64,000 nucleotides of DNA from Pipra filicauda. Its lineage: Eukaryota > Chordata > Aves > Passeriformes > Pipridae. The DNA lies in contig NW_024104318.1 of the NCBI RefSeq assembly GCF_003945595.2, positions 682,001 to 746,000 of the forward strand, in the 5' to 3' direction. Of the stretch, positions 1-13,577 are shown piece by piece (the first letter of the stretch is position 1; each line of letters starts with the position of its first letter). The position numbers and the translations under genes were made by a program. The notes below the pieces were generated by a model. That model was not told where the DNA came from and ran no database searches. It was given only the letters and a program-made list of their open reading frames with translations.

Positions 1-3000
1 TCATTTGTCCCTGACAGGGTTTTGTCCTCATTCGCATTTCCAATTTGTTGGCATATAATACAGGAGAATTATGCTAGATTTTTTTTCCTTCATATGTGAA
101 AATTTAAGTTGAACTGTTAAATAACTTTTTTCATCATAAAAAGGTATTTTTAGTGTCTTTTTTACCTTTCACATCCTGTGTTGTAATGAGACACATATTA
201 CACCAGATTTAGTATTAATGTTGGACACAGTTAAAATAGTACCACATGTAAAACAAAAGAAAAACCAATCCCCACAAAAAAGAGATTGTTTAGGACACTT
301 AATTTACTCATTTGCTTCTTTGATATAGACCTATGGATAGTGATAATAGCATCACTGTGCTGTCATACCTCTCTGTATGTTCTATACTGGCTTATCTAGT
401 CTGGTTCAAGTCACCCAGATGATCAAACGTCTGCACTTCTTTAGGGAGATAATTCTGTAATTTAATAGCTTGCAGCAAAGTCTGTAATCCTCAAACTCCA
501 AATTTTATCTGCTGGCTAGAGAAATTTATGTATTATCCATACCTTGTTGCTAAGCAGATTCAGGGATTTTACATATTTTTATCTTTACATTTCTTCTATC
601 ATGTTGTAACACTGGCATGAAGCTAAAACATTGATTACATCAAAAATTGTATGTGTGCAAAAATATCCTAAAAGTCTTTAGGTTTTTGCAACTTTTAAGA
701 ACACTTTTTGAAATAAGAGTCAGTTTCATTTGTTTAAGGTCTGGGGATACTGACACTTTGAACTGAATTTTTCTGTGGAGAACTTCTGCTGTGTTTACCA
801 CCCAACTTTAAAGTTTTAATAACAGACAAAGGATGAATGCAGTCTTTAGAAAAGCTTTAGTTGTGTAGTTTTTGTGCAGCACACTATTTATCTCCTGAAC
901 TCAGAGACAATTTGGAAAAGATTATGCATTATTTTTAGTCAAGTGGAACATTTTAATGTGTAAGTGCAATAGAAAAATTAAGGATGTGAAAGCAGTATGA
1001 TAGTAAATGTTATGGAACACGAGATTTATGTGTTTTGTTTCAGTTTTCACCATGTTTAATGTTGAACTATTGTTCCACAGTAGTTCCGTTATCATTCTGT
1101 GTGGCAGGATGGTAATTTGTGCAATATGTAGAAATTTGTGACAAGACATCTATCCTAAATAAGTAAGAGGAATTAAAGAAAACCCCAAATGTGGGAACTT
1201 GTCACTTAGCTTTTCAGCAGCCTAGTATTTTATCGCTACATTTTATCGTAAATGTGCTTAGTGTGAAACATTGACAAAACAGCTGAGAGGAACCTCCTAG
1301 TTTTACAAGGAGGGACCAGGACAAAGAGTTTTTTTATTTTAGTGGCTAAAAATGACAATGAAATATATTTCAAGCTTATCCTTTACATGCAAATACTAAA
1401 TGTCATGTAGTCTTTAATAACAAGGAATTTGAAAGAATAAATTTTAACTATGGCATTTGGATTCCAGTAAACTAATTAAATAATTTTAGCAGTACATTTA
1501 GGACAATGCATAATTAGAAAACCTGTCTGCCTACACTAAGATTTCTTTTACTTGTATTCTGTTATTTTCATTTGTACAGAATTAATTTTGATTGACAAAG
1601 CATGGAAATTTTGAAATTATTTTTTTAAATAAGGCTTAGATGTTTATAAACTCTTTATGTCCTTTAGATTTTTTTCTCAACATTTGATTTAGTTGGTAGT
1701 CCATTCAGATAACCAAAAGTAGAAGAATTCCCCTATTGTAAATTGTAGGCTTTAAGGAAATTAATGACGGTACCTGGTACTATGCCAGCATTATTTGCTT
1801 ATTCATTATTTGCTACTTCATTGTATGCAGAGAGTAATGTTAGAATTTCTAAAAGCAAAATTATCTGAACTCTGACAGAAATATTGCACAGCAGAAGTAT
1901 TGCATAATTGTCTCAAAACAAGTTCTTAAGCCATCGAGACCTACTGCCTTGCATTAGCAGAGTTACCCCCCTCAAGTAATCTAAGTTCCCATGACAGTAC
2001 TTCCCTGGACACAGTTTCCATGTTTTTCAAACACCATATTTACTTTGCTGCAAGAAGCATAAGTCCAACATTTCATTCTTTTGCTTTTATCTATTCATAC
2101 TTTTCATAATTTTTTTTTTCTGTCAGGGGAGTCCCCATCTTATTCTGTTTTATCTACTTTGGTGTTACACTTCTTTAAGCTGCATTACAAAATTTTGATA
2201 CTGTTTCTTTTTTGTTCTTTTTTTCCTTTAAAAAACCAAAATCTAACCTTTTTTTTAACTGAATATAGAAGTCCTGGAACTGAAATACAGTAGAAAGTTC
2301 TAGCTGTGAAGCTGCATAACTTCTTTCTAGACTGAAAAAGAAGTTTGAACACCTTTAAACATTTGATATATGGTTGTTTGTCTTGGGTAGATATGGACAT
2401 GGGGAAGATATAATGAGGAAAGGTGCTTGAACTTGCTAGAGTGGCAATACTTGATGGCTCAGGAAAGACTAATAAGTGATGGTTATAGGGAGAAAAGCCC
2501 AATCTTATTTCTCTGGGCTTGTCCATGTGCTCGTTCACTGTGCTCTGTTGACAGGGCCACCACCCACATGAGCGAGCCCCATCAATCCTGAGACCTTTGC
2601 AAGACTCATGGCTAGTTGCACAATAAAAGTTGTCACATTTGACCCCTATTGCTTTTTGAACCAGTGGACTTGTCAGGGGTAAAGGAAAAGGGGGATTGTC
2701 CTTCCAATTGAAAACACTTTTTTAGAAAAACAAGTGTAATCTCTGTTCTAATTCCATGGTGATTTTCTTGGACTGCATGCAGGTGATGCTACAAGCATGT
2801 AAAGCACACATGTATTTCTTCCTGTTTGGACTAATTTACAAAATATTGTGCAATTTCTGGAATATGTTGCTTTATATGCTTTCCCTTCTGATTTCACATC
2901 TTCAGTGAAAGTCATTTAAATATTACAGCTTATTTATTTTTCAGTTTGTGAACAGCTGAAGCATCATATCAGTTCCAGCTCCTACATTCTACCTTTTTTC

Positions 3001-3376
3001 TATCTTGACAAATATGTAAATATTTTCAACCTGTTTACTTGGCATTCTTAATATTAGAGGAGGAAGGCAGAATTAGAAGCAAGCCTTTAATAAGATTCTT
3101 AAAATTAAAAGCTTATACTGTAGCATTGTTTTCAATTTCTGATTAGCATTAAAGATTTATTATGTTTCTGAATTGGCAAAAAGGTTTTACATTATGCTGA
3201 GTTCATCTAGATCTTGCTGCTTGCTGTTATGAAACTAAATTGGGCTTGATTATTTTGATTATCAAAGCTGAGGAGATTATTTTGAGGTGCAAATGCAAGT
3301 AATAGATACTGCACTGAAATTCCTGAGTAGGAAATTACATCATCAAGACAGGATGTGTTAGTGGCTAACTGAGATA

Positions 3377-3408
3377 ATGTGTATGTATGTGTGTGCATAT
3401 GTATGTGT
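3377..3408. repeat. TGTA/TG-rich low-complexity stretch
   Basis: A short run of TGTA and TG units mixed with CATATG. It looks like a degenerate dinucleotide/tetranucleotide microsatellite. Confidence 0.6.
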
Positions 3409-6156
3409 TTCTATTCATAAACATCTTAGAAGAATATCTGTGTGAATATGTATATATTACATATACAAAGAATTTATCTGTGGCATAAGACTGCAAATCA
3501 GGATGGACTCTGCCACTAATGCAATGTCAAACACTGATCTTGCATGTCCTTTGTCTCCCATTTGTAAGTGGAAATTATGGCTGATACCCATCCACTGTAT
3601 GTTGAACTGGATAGATCATCATAGTCCCTTCACTGGCTAGCAGAACTGTCGTGGGTAGGAATGAAAACTGAATGTCTCACATATGAAAGAATATATTTAA
3701 TATCTGAAAGTCCATTTTACTGCAAAACTCCTTGTTTGCACATGGTGCCATATAAGAAACTGGGCATTTTCCTGTTCTTTCTTAAGTTGAACTGATAAGA
3801 ACTTATTCTTGTCACCATGTGCCTAAAAATATGTCTGAAATCTTTGAAGATGTTGTCCCCCAAAAGTATAGATAGACTCATGGCAAAACCCATTTGCACC
3901 TTACTTTGTAGTAAGTTGCAAAGTAAGTATGTAGTAAGTATGTTCTTAACATACCCAAACATTCAGAAGAATCTCAGCTTGCCTATATGATATAAATTAT
4001 TTTAGATTTTTTCCTGGAAATCAGAAGGAATACCACCTCTCTAACTTCACTTTAAGCAAAATGTAAGATGTGATGATGTAAAGAGGATAGCCTGATTCTG
4101 TGATGTACCTGGTAATATCCCTCATCTTTAGTCTTCAATACGCTCTGTTCCTTTTAAGTATCTTTTATCAATTTGAAGTGACTCCAACTAAGCTGTAGTT
4201 TAGTTCCCTTCAACTATTTCAGAGGCAGTTGACAAATGAAGAAAGAAGAAAAACCCCAAGAAGTTTCCCTGTGCAGTAAAAATCCTTTTTTTGTCCAGGG
4301 TTTCAGAAAAAAATGTTACAGGGAAACATGATTATCCTTTGACACCTTTGTGAGACAAATCGAAGATGCATGGAAAAGTATAACCAGCCATACAGCTTGT
4401 ACTGGGATTTATACAGGAGTCCTATTAAATTCATTTTGACTGTGGTCTGAGTAGTCCTGTTTATATCTCTAATGCCCACATCCACCCCTTTCCTTTCCAC
4501 AAAATATTATTAATTATATGAAATACAAATAAATCTTAATTTTAATTGTGTGTATCTCTGGATCCAAGGAATTGATGTTGATTTAACTTACTTGACATTT
4601 AGTTTAATTTAATTATGGGAAGTCTCTGTTGGTAACTATCAGAGAATGTACATGGTTGCCTCATTATCTTCCTGTGATAGTATGTGGCTGTTGTGTTTGC
4701 TCATTCTCTTGATGCTTGTTTACTCATGGCCCTCAGGGAAAACCGTATTAAATAATTCTGCAGTCATTTTTCCAGAAACAAAAAAAAAATTAACATTTTC
4801 CTGTTTTCAGTGCTGACAAAAGCCAGTGAAATTAAGCTACTTTATTGCATGACTTCAACATAACTGGGATATATTGGTTTGGATTTGGAAATCCCACCAT
4901 AAGTTATTACAAAATAAGGATTTCTAGAAACAACATCCATCCAGAAGTTGATATTTTCATATAATATATAAACAACATCAGCACTGTTTTTGGCAGTCAC
5001 TAAATCACGGTGCTTTGGAGTTCCATGGGGAAGCTGCAGCACTCTGCAGCAGCCACATGTGGGTGGCGTGATGTGGGAACAGAAAGCTGTAGCGAAAGAA
5101 AAGCTAATGCTGCATTGGTTCTCAGATAAGAAATCTGTACCAGTGCACCTCTCTAAGAGGCTGTGAGCCTAGTGGAACCACTGTCTTTCCTGTGATTTCT
5201 CTTGGATTGCAACACAGCACAAAGCCTTTCAACAATTGGAAGATGGTTGCCTGATATTCCAAGGTGACTCATGAACTGATTAAACAGAGATAGAGAGGGC
5301 TGTTCTACTGATACAGTAATTAGTGTTTCTAATTATTGCAGTTAAAACTCACATCAGTGTCAGGAAGCAAGTGAGTAGTATGACATCATTACAGAACAAT
5401 TAGAGGCACACAAACATCAGCATTTGTTACACACACATCTGTATCACATGGAGTATATTTACTTATTTAAGATATTTTTAATTTCATGATCCTTTCAAGA
5501 GCTGAGGATCTGCTCTTGTTCACATCTTGTGGCACTATAAATCTTAATTAATTTGATTTCAAAGAAGTTTGAGTTGTATAAAACTAGGTCAGTATTAGAA
5601 TATTACTGAAACAATAAATTAAAAGATTCATATATATAGAAAAGCTCAGTATATGCAGCATATCTGAACAATGAGCTTGTGGCTTGAATTTAGGTATGAA
5701 ATTTAGAAAACCAAGCATGTTTAGCTGGTTGCTTTTGAGGAGCCAAAACTTCTTACTTTGCTGACCAAAATGCCACCTGTGGCTCATTTGCTTTAGCCCT
5801 TTCTTGAAATATTCAAGTAGTCTTGGTCTACAGCAGGTATCTCATATTAGAACATGATTTAGAGGCAGATGAAGAAATTTTTTAAATCAAAATGTTAATT
5901 TTAATTTTGGTTCCTATGACTGAATGCTTGCATAAAATTGCTGTTACTGTGTTTTTATTGAACATTTTTTGTCATAATTAAATAAGAAATATAATGGTGC
6001 AGCTAGAGACCAATTTGCAATTTTAGTGCTGATTATTGGAACATCTGTTATAGACAGTTATGTATAGATATGATTGTATCAGCAATCTCTTTTGTAGTTC
6101 TAAGATATGTAGCCCTAATTGCACTTGCCCTCTAAAGGGAATGGTTGGTGGAAGAG

Positions 6157-6183
6157 AAAAAAAAAAAACCCAACAAAAAAAAA
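6157..6183. repeat. A-rich tract with C interruptions
   Basis: Twelve A are followed by CCC, AA, C and another run of A. It resembles the other A/C tracts in this window (25463-25490, 51170-51210, 15424-15500). It could be a decayed poly(A) tail or slippage-derived low-complexity DNA. Confidence 0.55.
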
Positions 6184-7010
6184 TGCTAAACATTGCCAAT
6201 TAGTGCAAGAGGTGACACCAACCTTTTTAGCAAATCAGGATGTGATTGTGGGCTGTAAGAGAAAATTAATATTGTCTCCTTGAGACTTGCAGTGCGGTTT
6301 GTGGGGATTTGTTTATTTTTTCTTTTAAGATGTAAAAGTAAGGATACGTTTGTTCTGTGTGGTATACTATCATCTTTGTAAAGAAACAGAACAGGTTTTT
6401 CCATGTGCATTTCCTGAATATGAATTTCCATTTAATATGGCCCTGTTCTCCACACCTTCCCCCCAAAAAAGTGCAAAACCAGCACACCCAAACAGCAAAT
6501 CCAAGCAAAATCTCATTTTACAGTGTGTTGGTCATTAAAATTTGCAGTGTTTGAAATGACCAGAAATCCTAGATCTTGCCTAGTTTCTTTCATGATGATG
6601 TAAAATGTATGTATGGACTACATTCTAGATGAATACAGGTGAGCACGATGGTCACAGGATGCAGCTTTGTGCCCTTTTTGTGGTCCTTAGAGGCAACACA
6701 TCCTGTCTTTCTGACAGCTGTGAGGTCAGGAAATTAAAGAGTCTCATAGTTCTTCTCTTGCTTTCAACACCCTTGAATAATGTTTTCTCACACATCACTG
6801 GACCCTGCTTCGCTTCCTATGGCAGGCTGCAAAAATGGGTTTTGATAGAAGCTTTTCTCAGTTTTTTTGAATTAAAGTGTGTCACTGGCATAATGCATCA
6901 TCCCAATAAATGCTGTTTCTTGTTAGACTGATAAAGAAATCCCTAATTTCCCCCTTGCTTTTTAGGATTAACAACTATACAATTAAGCAGTAAGTTGATA
7001 TTCAACTAGA

Positions 7011-7048
7011 AGATCTAGAAACTACATTTTGTTGTAGTTTCTAGATCC
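7011..7048. repeat. Perfect inverted repeat (15-bp stem, 6-nt loop)
   Basis: The arm at 7012-7026 is the exact reverse complement of the arm at 7033-7047, leaving a loop of six bases (TTTTGT). The stem includes two copies of the palindromic core CTAG. A run of T or a second stem that would point to a transposon end or a terminator was not seen. Whether it is transcribed is unknown. Confidence 0.85.
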
Positions 7049-9091
7049 CATTCTTAGTGAGGAAAAAAAGATAAAAGTTTTCAACTTGTGAATATTATAG
7101 GTTATTTTATCATTTTTAGCTCTCAATTATCTTAAGTGTACAGTTGATATTGCAAAGAGTAACTAGACAGGATATGTACAGTAACTACACTTGTATTCTT
7201 ACTAACTCTTTTCAGTCCTGCATTAGTATAATGAGAAAAATGTGTTGCCTGGGTATTATCTAAGAATACAAAATGATATGTATCTATCTTCCAAAAATCT
7301 GAAAATTTAAATTTTTGTCACCTTCTACTAATCAGACGTAATTTAGTTTGCAAAGTTGACTTTTTATTCCCAAATAAATCTTCCAAAATTAAATGCTAGA
7401 ATTACATTCCTTTTCAGAACAAGCTAAACCTCTATAGTTCTGTTAAATATTTCCAGTTATTTGCAGAAGTTTCAGGAGCCTTTTTGGTAGATTACTTTGG
7501 AGATGCAAAATCCTTTGCTTCTATAAATAGGGCCTTGATGCAATCTTTCATTAGAGAGAATGCCAGATAACTAATGTGGACACACATAGTGTGGTGGATA
7601 GCAAAACAGAAATAGTGATATGATTGAGACCTAAGAGCATTAGAGTTATGTGCCTCTACTGGAATTTTCTACATCTCACAATATTTTGTGATTTATACAT
7701 CAGAGAAATGGTACCAATACTTAGTAAATATGTAAGCTTGAAAATGCCTTTGAATATATTGTATAACTGTATGTTACTGACTTACCTCTGTAATCTTTGC
7801 AAGATTTGAAGACACTTAAAGGGGAGAAAACCTATATAACTAATTTTGACAAAGAAAATTAATTGTATTCTCTACAACAGTATTGTTTGGCTAGTGAAAG
7901 GGAGAATTTGATCACATTGTGGTATTGCACCGCCCAAAGATACACTCACTCTCATGTGTCCACAGAATAGTCTTAAGATGATTTTTTTTCCTTGGTTGCT
8001 AGGTATCTGTTTATGTTCACAGTGTTTATGCATATAAACTTGGAAGAGGAAAAAATCAGAAGCAAACAAATTATTTTGGAAAGGGAGTGAATTTTATTTT
8101 ATGAATTTTCAATTAAAAAGGTGAACAGGTAAACTGGCACTATTATGCAAAGCCTTAGTTTATGTCATAATTCAAGTGAGGAGCTCTATCTCTCTTTTTT
8201 CTTCCTTCCTCCTCTCCTTTGGCCTCAAAGTCTATAGTATGAACTGTGTTTTAAATGTCTTTCATGTCAATAACAGAAATTACATAAACATTTCTCATTT
8301 CTTTTTCTTACTATAATATTAGGATTATGATGCTCTGCTTGTATGCATGTGTTGCAAAGTTCTTATCTTTAGTGATGACTTATGTAAGAGTTAGGGCATC
8401 CATGGCATATTTTAGACATATATTTCTAGGAAACAACATTCTGATGGATTTAGGCATAGGATTATGACCTGTGACATCTCTGTTGGTACTTATATTGTTG
8501 ATAAACTCAGTGGGGATCATATCTGTGCAAAGATTTCATTTGTTGGAAGAGAGCTTTGTTTATATGTACACAAATAAGAGTTCTTGTAAGGGATGAGTAA
8601 AATTGTTCCTTATACCTATACACCTCAACTTTGAGTACAGTGAGTTAAGTCATGTACAAAACTTGGATGAAGGAACTGTAAATAATTTATCTATCCCCCA
8701 TTCCTTTTTGACAAATGAAAACAGACTGAAATGTTAAGGGACTTATGAGGATTCATTAGACCGGCCCTTGGCCATTCCTTAAAGGAAAATAGGATAAAGT
8801 TCAAGGCAAGCAGTGCTCTGTTTCACTTGGGCATGTTTTTTTACAGACCTTTCTCTTCATCATATAACTTTTACCTTGGTGTGCCCAGGACCAGAATAAC
8901 AAGAGATAGCCTCCAACTGAGAGGGATATTTTGACAGATGTCTCATCTAAAACTGTGCTTTTATTAATAGTGTAAGCTTTTCTATTAGTGGAGAAAGTAA
9001 AGAAACTGATAGGCTGGCAGGGAATTCATACCATATTGTTTAAACTATAACAATGTGACCAGATTTCATGGTGTGTCCCTTTCAGTAACTA

Positions 9092-9092
<1 letters not shown>
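7049..9092. other. Unique AT-rich non-coding sequence
   Basis: No gene or interspersed repeat was recognised. A pyrimidine-rich stretch (CT, TTCC and TCC units) lies at about 8180-8220. Open frames here are shorter than 70 codons. Confidence 0.55.

Positions 9093-9128
<36 letters not shown>
9093..9128 (+). repeat. Poly(A) tract, 36 A
   Basis: An uninterrupted run of 36 A bases, the longest homopolymer in the window. The 100 bases upstream do not match CR1 or any retrocopy I recognise, so a retroposition tail is possible but not shown. Such tracts vary in length by slippage. Confidence 0.9.
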
Positions 9129-9129
<1 letters not shown>

Positions 9130-10340
9130 CCCACCAATTAATCTTCTAAAGCAACTGCCATGAACAATTAGCAGTGTAAATCACTACTGCTGTAATGTCT
9201 CATGTTTTTGTTGGTGGAAGAGTAGTTCTGTGTAAAAGCTGTCTAGAGTGAGATAAAGCAGGAATAAAAAGACATAAGAAAGAAACCATCAAAAAACATA
9301 GTCAGGCTAGAAAGACTAATCCAGATTATTTCTTGCCCAGAGACTATCTGAATAATAGATATGATCATTTCCCACTGCTTTTTACAGGGGGATGATTTTT
9401 CTATTAGTTTGCAGCTGAGATTACTTCTGAGAAAAAGGGTCTCTAAAAAAGAGAGGGTTTAAAGAGATCCCTTTTCCTTTTCAAAACTAGTGCAAAACAG
9501 TTCTTGGGTACTGACCAACAGTGTTGCCAACTTGGTATTTTACTGTGTTTTGTAGTTTTATTTTTTAAGTCAGGAAGCATTTCACCCTAATAGTTGGCAA
9601 TATCTAAATCCTAGGGCTCAATACTGGGAATTGTATGTTTGCAACTGGTGCAAGTGTTCCAAACACCACAAAAGCCATTCTGTTCTCATTTTCAGATTGC
9701 TTATAAAGGAAGTAATTCCATATTGCTGTAATTTCAGAACTTTTCTGGCTTATATTATGAGGGACTGTCGACTATTCTATTGTTTTGATGATTTAAACCA
9801 CCAGCATTTTGCAGATCCCTCAAAATAAATCAACTGCTTCTATATGGTCTGAAAATGCCCCTCATTACTTATTAGTGTGAGGTTGTCTTCTAACATCATC
9901 CTACCAGGAGCACGTTAGAGATCCTGTATTAGTCCACAGTGTAATGTGCTAAATAGTGCATTAAAAAGCCACAGCATAAATGGTAGTTGGAAGCAGCATT
10001 CATCCTTCATTAGCAGTATTTCACTATTTTAGAACAAATTCAGTTTTGTATTGCTACTTGTCACTGAGTGCCATAATTTGATCCCTACTTCATTAGTCCT
10101 CCATCACTGGCACTGCTGACAATGATTGGCACAATGCAAAGAGATTGTTGTACGTATTTCATTGAAACATTAAAACACATTTAAGTTTGGGAAACGCAGT
10201 TCTCTGAAAATTAACCACCTTTTCAGTATGTCAACCTCCAAATGTTTTTATTTAATCCAGCATTATGGCTATATATATGTATGTATATACACATCTACAC
10301 AGAAATACATGCACATTGGGAGGTATTTAAAAGACTGGTA
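9129..10340. other. Unique non-coding sequence
   Basis: No gene or repeat was recognised apart from a short TA/TATG-rich stretch at about 10270-10292, just upstream of the CR1 fragment. Confidence 0.5.
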
Positions 10341-10478
10341 TATGTGGCAGTTGAGGACATAGCTTAGTGGTTGACTTGCCAGTGTTAAATTTATAGTAGA
10401 ACTTGATGATCTTAAAGGTCTTTTTCAACCTAAATTTAGGTCTTTTTTCAACCTTAACGATTCTATGATTCTGTGATT
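10341..10478 (+). mobile_element. CR1 LINE 3'-end fragment
   Basis: The first part reads like the CR1 3' untranslated region (a GTGGCA-GGACAT-TTAGTGG stretch, then GATGATCTTAAAGGTC). The end is two octamer-type units, ATTCTATG and ATTCTGTG, which are the CR1 3' terminus. No reverse transcriptase sequence precedes it, so this is a severely 5'-truncated copy, as is usual for CR1. A block of about 20 bp (AGGTC, T-run, CAACCT) is present twice in tandem within the copy. No target-site duplication was evident. Confidence 0.85.
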
Positions 10479-13400
10479 ATTTCTGAGGGAGGAGTGTTCC
10501 ACTCTTGACACACTGGTATACATGTACAAATCATCAGATGTTATAGTTAACTTGGGGAAGGTTAGGCAATGCCAATATTGCTGTTCTTTCTGAAGATATC
10601 ACACAGGATGAAAATTGTAACAGCTGAAAAGTCTTGTTAGGAGAGAATGCTTTGTGAGTATGCTGGACAGCATTGAGCGTACTGGTAAGACAAGATTCAT
10701 CAAAAACTCTGTGATAGTAAAGGAGGATTCCTCAAATATTCCATCTTCCACTTCTATTTCATCATTAGTTTAAAGCAAATGTGGTGTTGCTTGCAGACAG
10801 CCAGATAAGCAAAATATCTCTGTTAAACTGTGTACTAACAAGCATCTTAGTATATGTAACATTGTAATGAATTATTATCTACCTACAGGTGAGCACTTCC
10901 TTACCCTTGATATTAATTTTGGAGTCAGTCAAGGCAATGTCCTTAATAAGAGCTGAGAATTTTAGATAATACCCCTTATGAAGCATAAAAAAGGTCAAAA
11001 CTGTAAAATGAATAGTGACACATTTTAGAACCACCCTTGATAAGAAGGCTTTTGTATAAAAGTTCTCAGAAACTGGGCTGGGTTTTGAACTCCTATCTCT
11101 AATCACATAAAGATTAGAGCCCATAGTGTGAGTAAACCTGTTTGATTAATGTAACCTCTTCTGCACTGATTCAAGGTAGAAGGCATGAAAGAAAAATACA
11201 GCAATTCCATCAAGAAGCCTTCAAAAAAACTTCTCTGTGTATAACAAGAGCTTAGTTAAACTTGTGCCAGACTGGATACTATAAATATTGAAGGTGTGCT
11301 CTCAGTGTACTATGAATAGTACTTATCACGTCACCTATAAGAAAGATTTAGCAGTAATGTAAAGCACGTGGAAACAAAAAAAAAAAAGCCATAGAAAACA
11401 ACTGCCAGCTGCCTGAGGTAAAGAAGGAACATTCTTAATGGTTAGGTATTCCTGTGATATTTTTAAAATTCCTCCTGGAGGCTTTGATGTTGTCAGACAT
11501 AAAATAACTGGGGGAAATATGAATGTGACCACTAACCCAGTCTGATTAATGATGTGGTCCTTCCTTTAGTTAATAGATCTCTGATTTTACTTGCTAGTTA
11601 AACTGATGTTACAGTGTATGTGGATCGTGCAATGCAAATGTAAGGTTATTGTACTTTAATAATACTTACAGTGTCAGTAAAGAGTTAACTGTGGCAATTC
11701 TCAATTGTAAATTCAAGTGAACAAAAAATTTCACTGAGTAGGTAGACAGACATTTTGACTAGAAGGTCATTGTTCTATTAATAAGGTACTAATAGGTTTT
11801 CCAAATGAATGATTCATATTTTCAGTTTGAGGAGAGGTGAGAGCATGAGGTGATGGAACTGAAGTTGAATTGAGAGTTTAATCTATGTATCAGGAACCTT
11901 TGTCACTGAAAGGATAGTGAATAGATGAATTCATTTACAAAGTGTAATGAATTCCTATTGAGAATTAATTATCTTGGGACATAGTTCTTAAACTGGAAAC
12001 ATATTTGACCCTTGAAATCTATCTTTTTTTTTCCTAATACCACCAGAAACTAGATAAAACTTTGTAAGTTCAACATGATGAAATTTAGAATTTGTTTTTT
12101 TTTTTTAAATAAATTAATAGATAGTACAAGCATGAATGATATTCCTATTCCCTTTTTTAATTTCAGCACACATCTGAATTCTGATTGAAGTTCTTCCTGA
12201 CTTCTGGTTAAGTAAATGTATGTGGTGGTTTATACTTTTGAGAGATGGAAAGCATTGTTACACCCTAATGTGGTTGAGCACCTGGAGATGTAAAGGGAAA
12301 AGCCAAGAATTATCTTGGAAGTTAAAGTAGAGGACAACAGTCAATGGATAAAAGCCTCAGATATTGACAGGAAGAGGAGGAAAATCATGGGAGAACCAGT
12401 GTCTGTCATGGAGAGAGATAGAATAACAGACTAAGTGGCAAGGGAGATTATATGACTTGTATGCATTTAGTTTCAAAAACATATGAATGCAAGAGTAACT
12501 TTGTTATCCATAACATACATTGCATGAACAGAGGAGATCTTTAGTATCAATTTTACCTCTACCTTTTAATCTCTAATTCTACACTTAGAGTATATTATGG
12601 AATAAATCTTACCTTCTCTAGAAGTTGTTGATGAAAGGTAAAGTTACTCTTCTCTGAAAGATGTTACTTGCATGGAAGAAGAAACATTGGTTATAACTGA
12701 CATTTTTGAAAAGTTCAGTTGAAATTTTGCTGGGCATTTCAGAAGTCATGTTGTATCAGTTTTTACTCTATAATGATGTCTTTTTGTATTACTGGTTACT
12801 GAACAACTGCATTTCACCACACAACAGGGTGGGAAAATTGGAAAATTTTTTTGGGGGGAAAAAAAGAAAGAAATCCCTCTTGATGTCCTGTCAGACATGT
12901 TCATTGCTTGATGTTTAAAATCTTAAATATCTTCAAAAAGGGAAATCAGAAATATAAATCAGAGAGTTACTGATTTCCAGTGCTTTTGTCTTAAGATTAA
13001 AAAAAAATGTTAATGCTAGAGCTTTCTCTAATTAAAATAATTTCCAAATTTCCATAACACAGAATCAGGTCTGAGAATCAGAATCAGGTAGAGATGACCT
13101 ACAGGTTTTCAACAGGTAACTTGTTGTCCCTGAAAATATCATGCATCTCCCTAAGTCTACTAAGAGACCTTTGGCTCAGGAATAAGAAACTTCTAATCTC
13201 TGTTTTGTATTCCTGAAATAAAGAACTTTGTAATTTTAATGCTAAAAACATCACAGTTTTCCTAATGAATGCATGGAAAGTAAAGACTAATGCCTTGGTT
13301 TTGTAAATTGTAGATGCAGTGTTTCTATAGTTGGAATAAATTACTTTTATTCTAATTAATAAATTCAATAGTTAGAATAATTTACTTTTGTAAAATATAA

Positions 13401-13577
13401 ACTTTCTTCCTGTAGGAGGAAGTTGCTGACTTGACTTCTACTATTTAATTGTAAATTCACTGCTTCGACCACCTTCTCAGAATAAATTCTGAAATTTCTG
13501 AGATTTTCAGTCAACCTACAAAAAGTAATCTACTTCCAACTAGGTTTTTTTCTTTTCTGAATGATTAAATGTGTACG
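10479..13577. other. Unique AT-rich non-coding sequence
   Basis: No gene or known repeat was recognised. A degenerate direct repeat with a 41-bp period occurs at about 13327-13390, with about 22 bp of clear similarity per copy and two mismatches. Open frames reach only 89 codons, on the minus strand. Confidence 0.5.

Larger units (their letters stand above)
1..7010. other. Unique AT-rich non-coding sequence
   Basis: No gene, known repeat family or RNA gene was recognised. Reading frames on both strands stay at or below about 117 codons and show no familiar protein motifs. Minor contents are a TGTA/TG-rich stretch near 3377-3408, short homopolymers, and an A-rich tract interrupted by CCC and C at 6157-6183. 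A slightly GC-richer patch at about 2510-2700 carries an AATAAA-type hexamer, but I could not connect it to an LTR or an exon. Confidence 0.6.

Noticed and set aside
400..420. GGTTCAAGTC, which resembles a tRNA T-loop
   Set aside because: No matching acceptor stem, D-arm or anticodon stem around it.
2510..2700. GC-richer patch with an AATAAA-type hexamer, considered as an LTR end
   Set aside because: No TATA box at suitable spacing, no terminal TG/CA pair and no target-site duplication could be placed.
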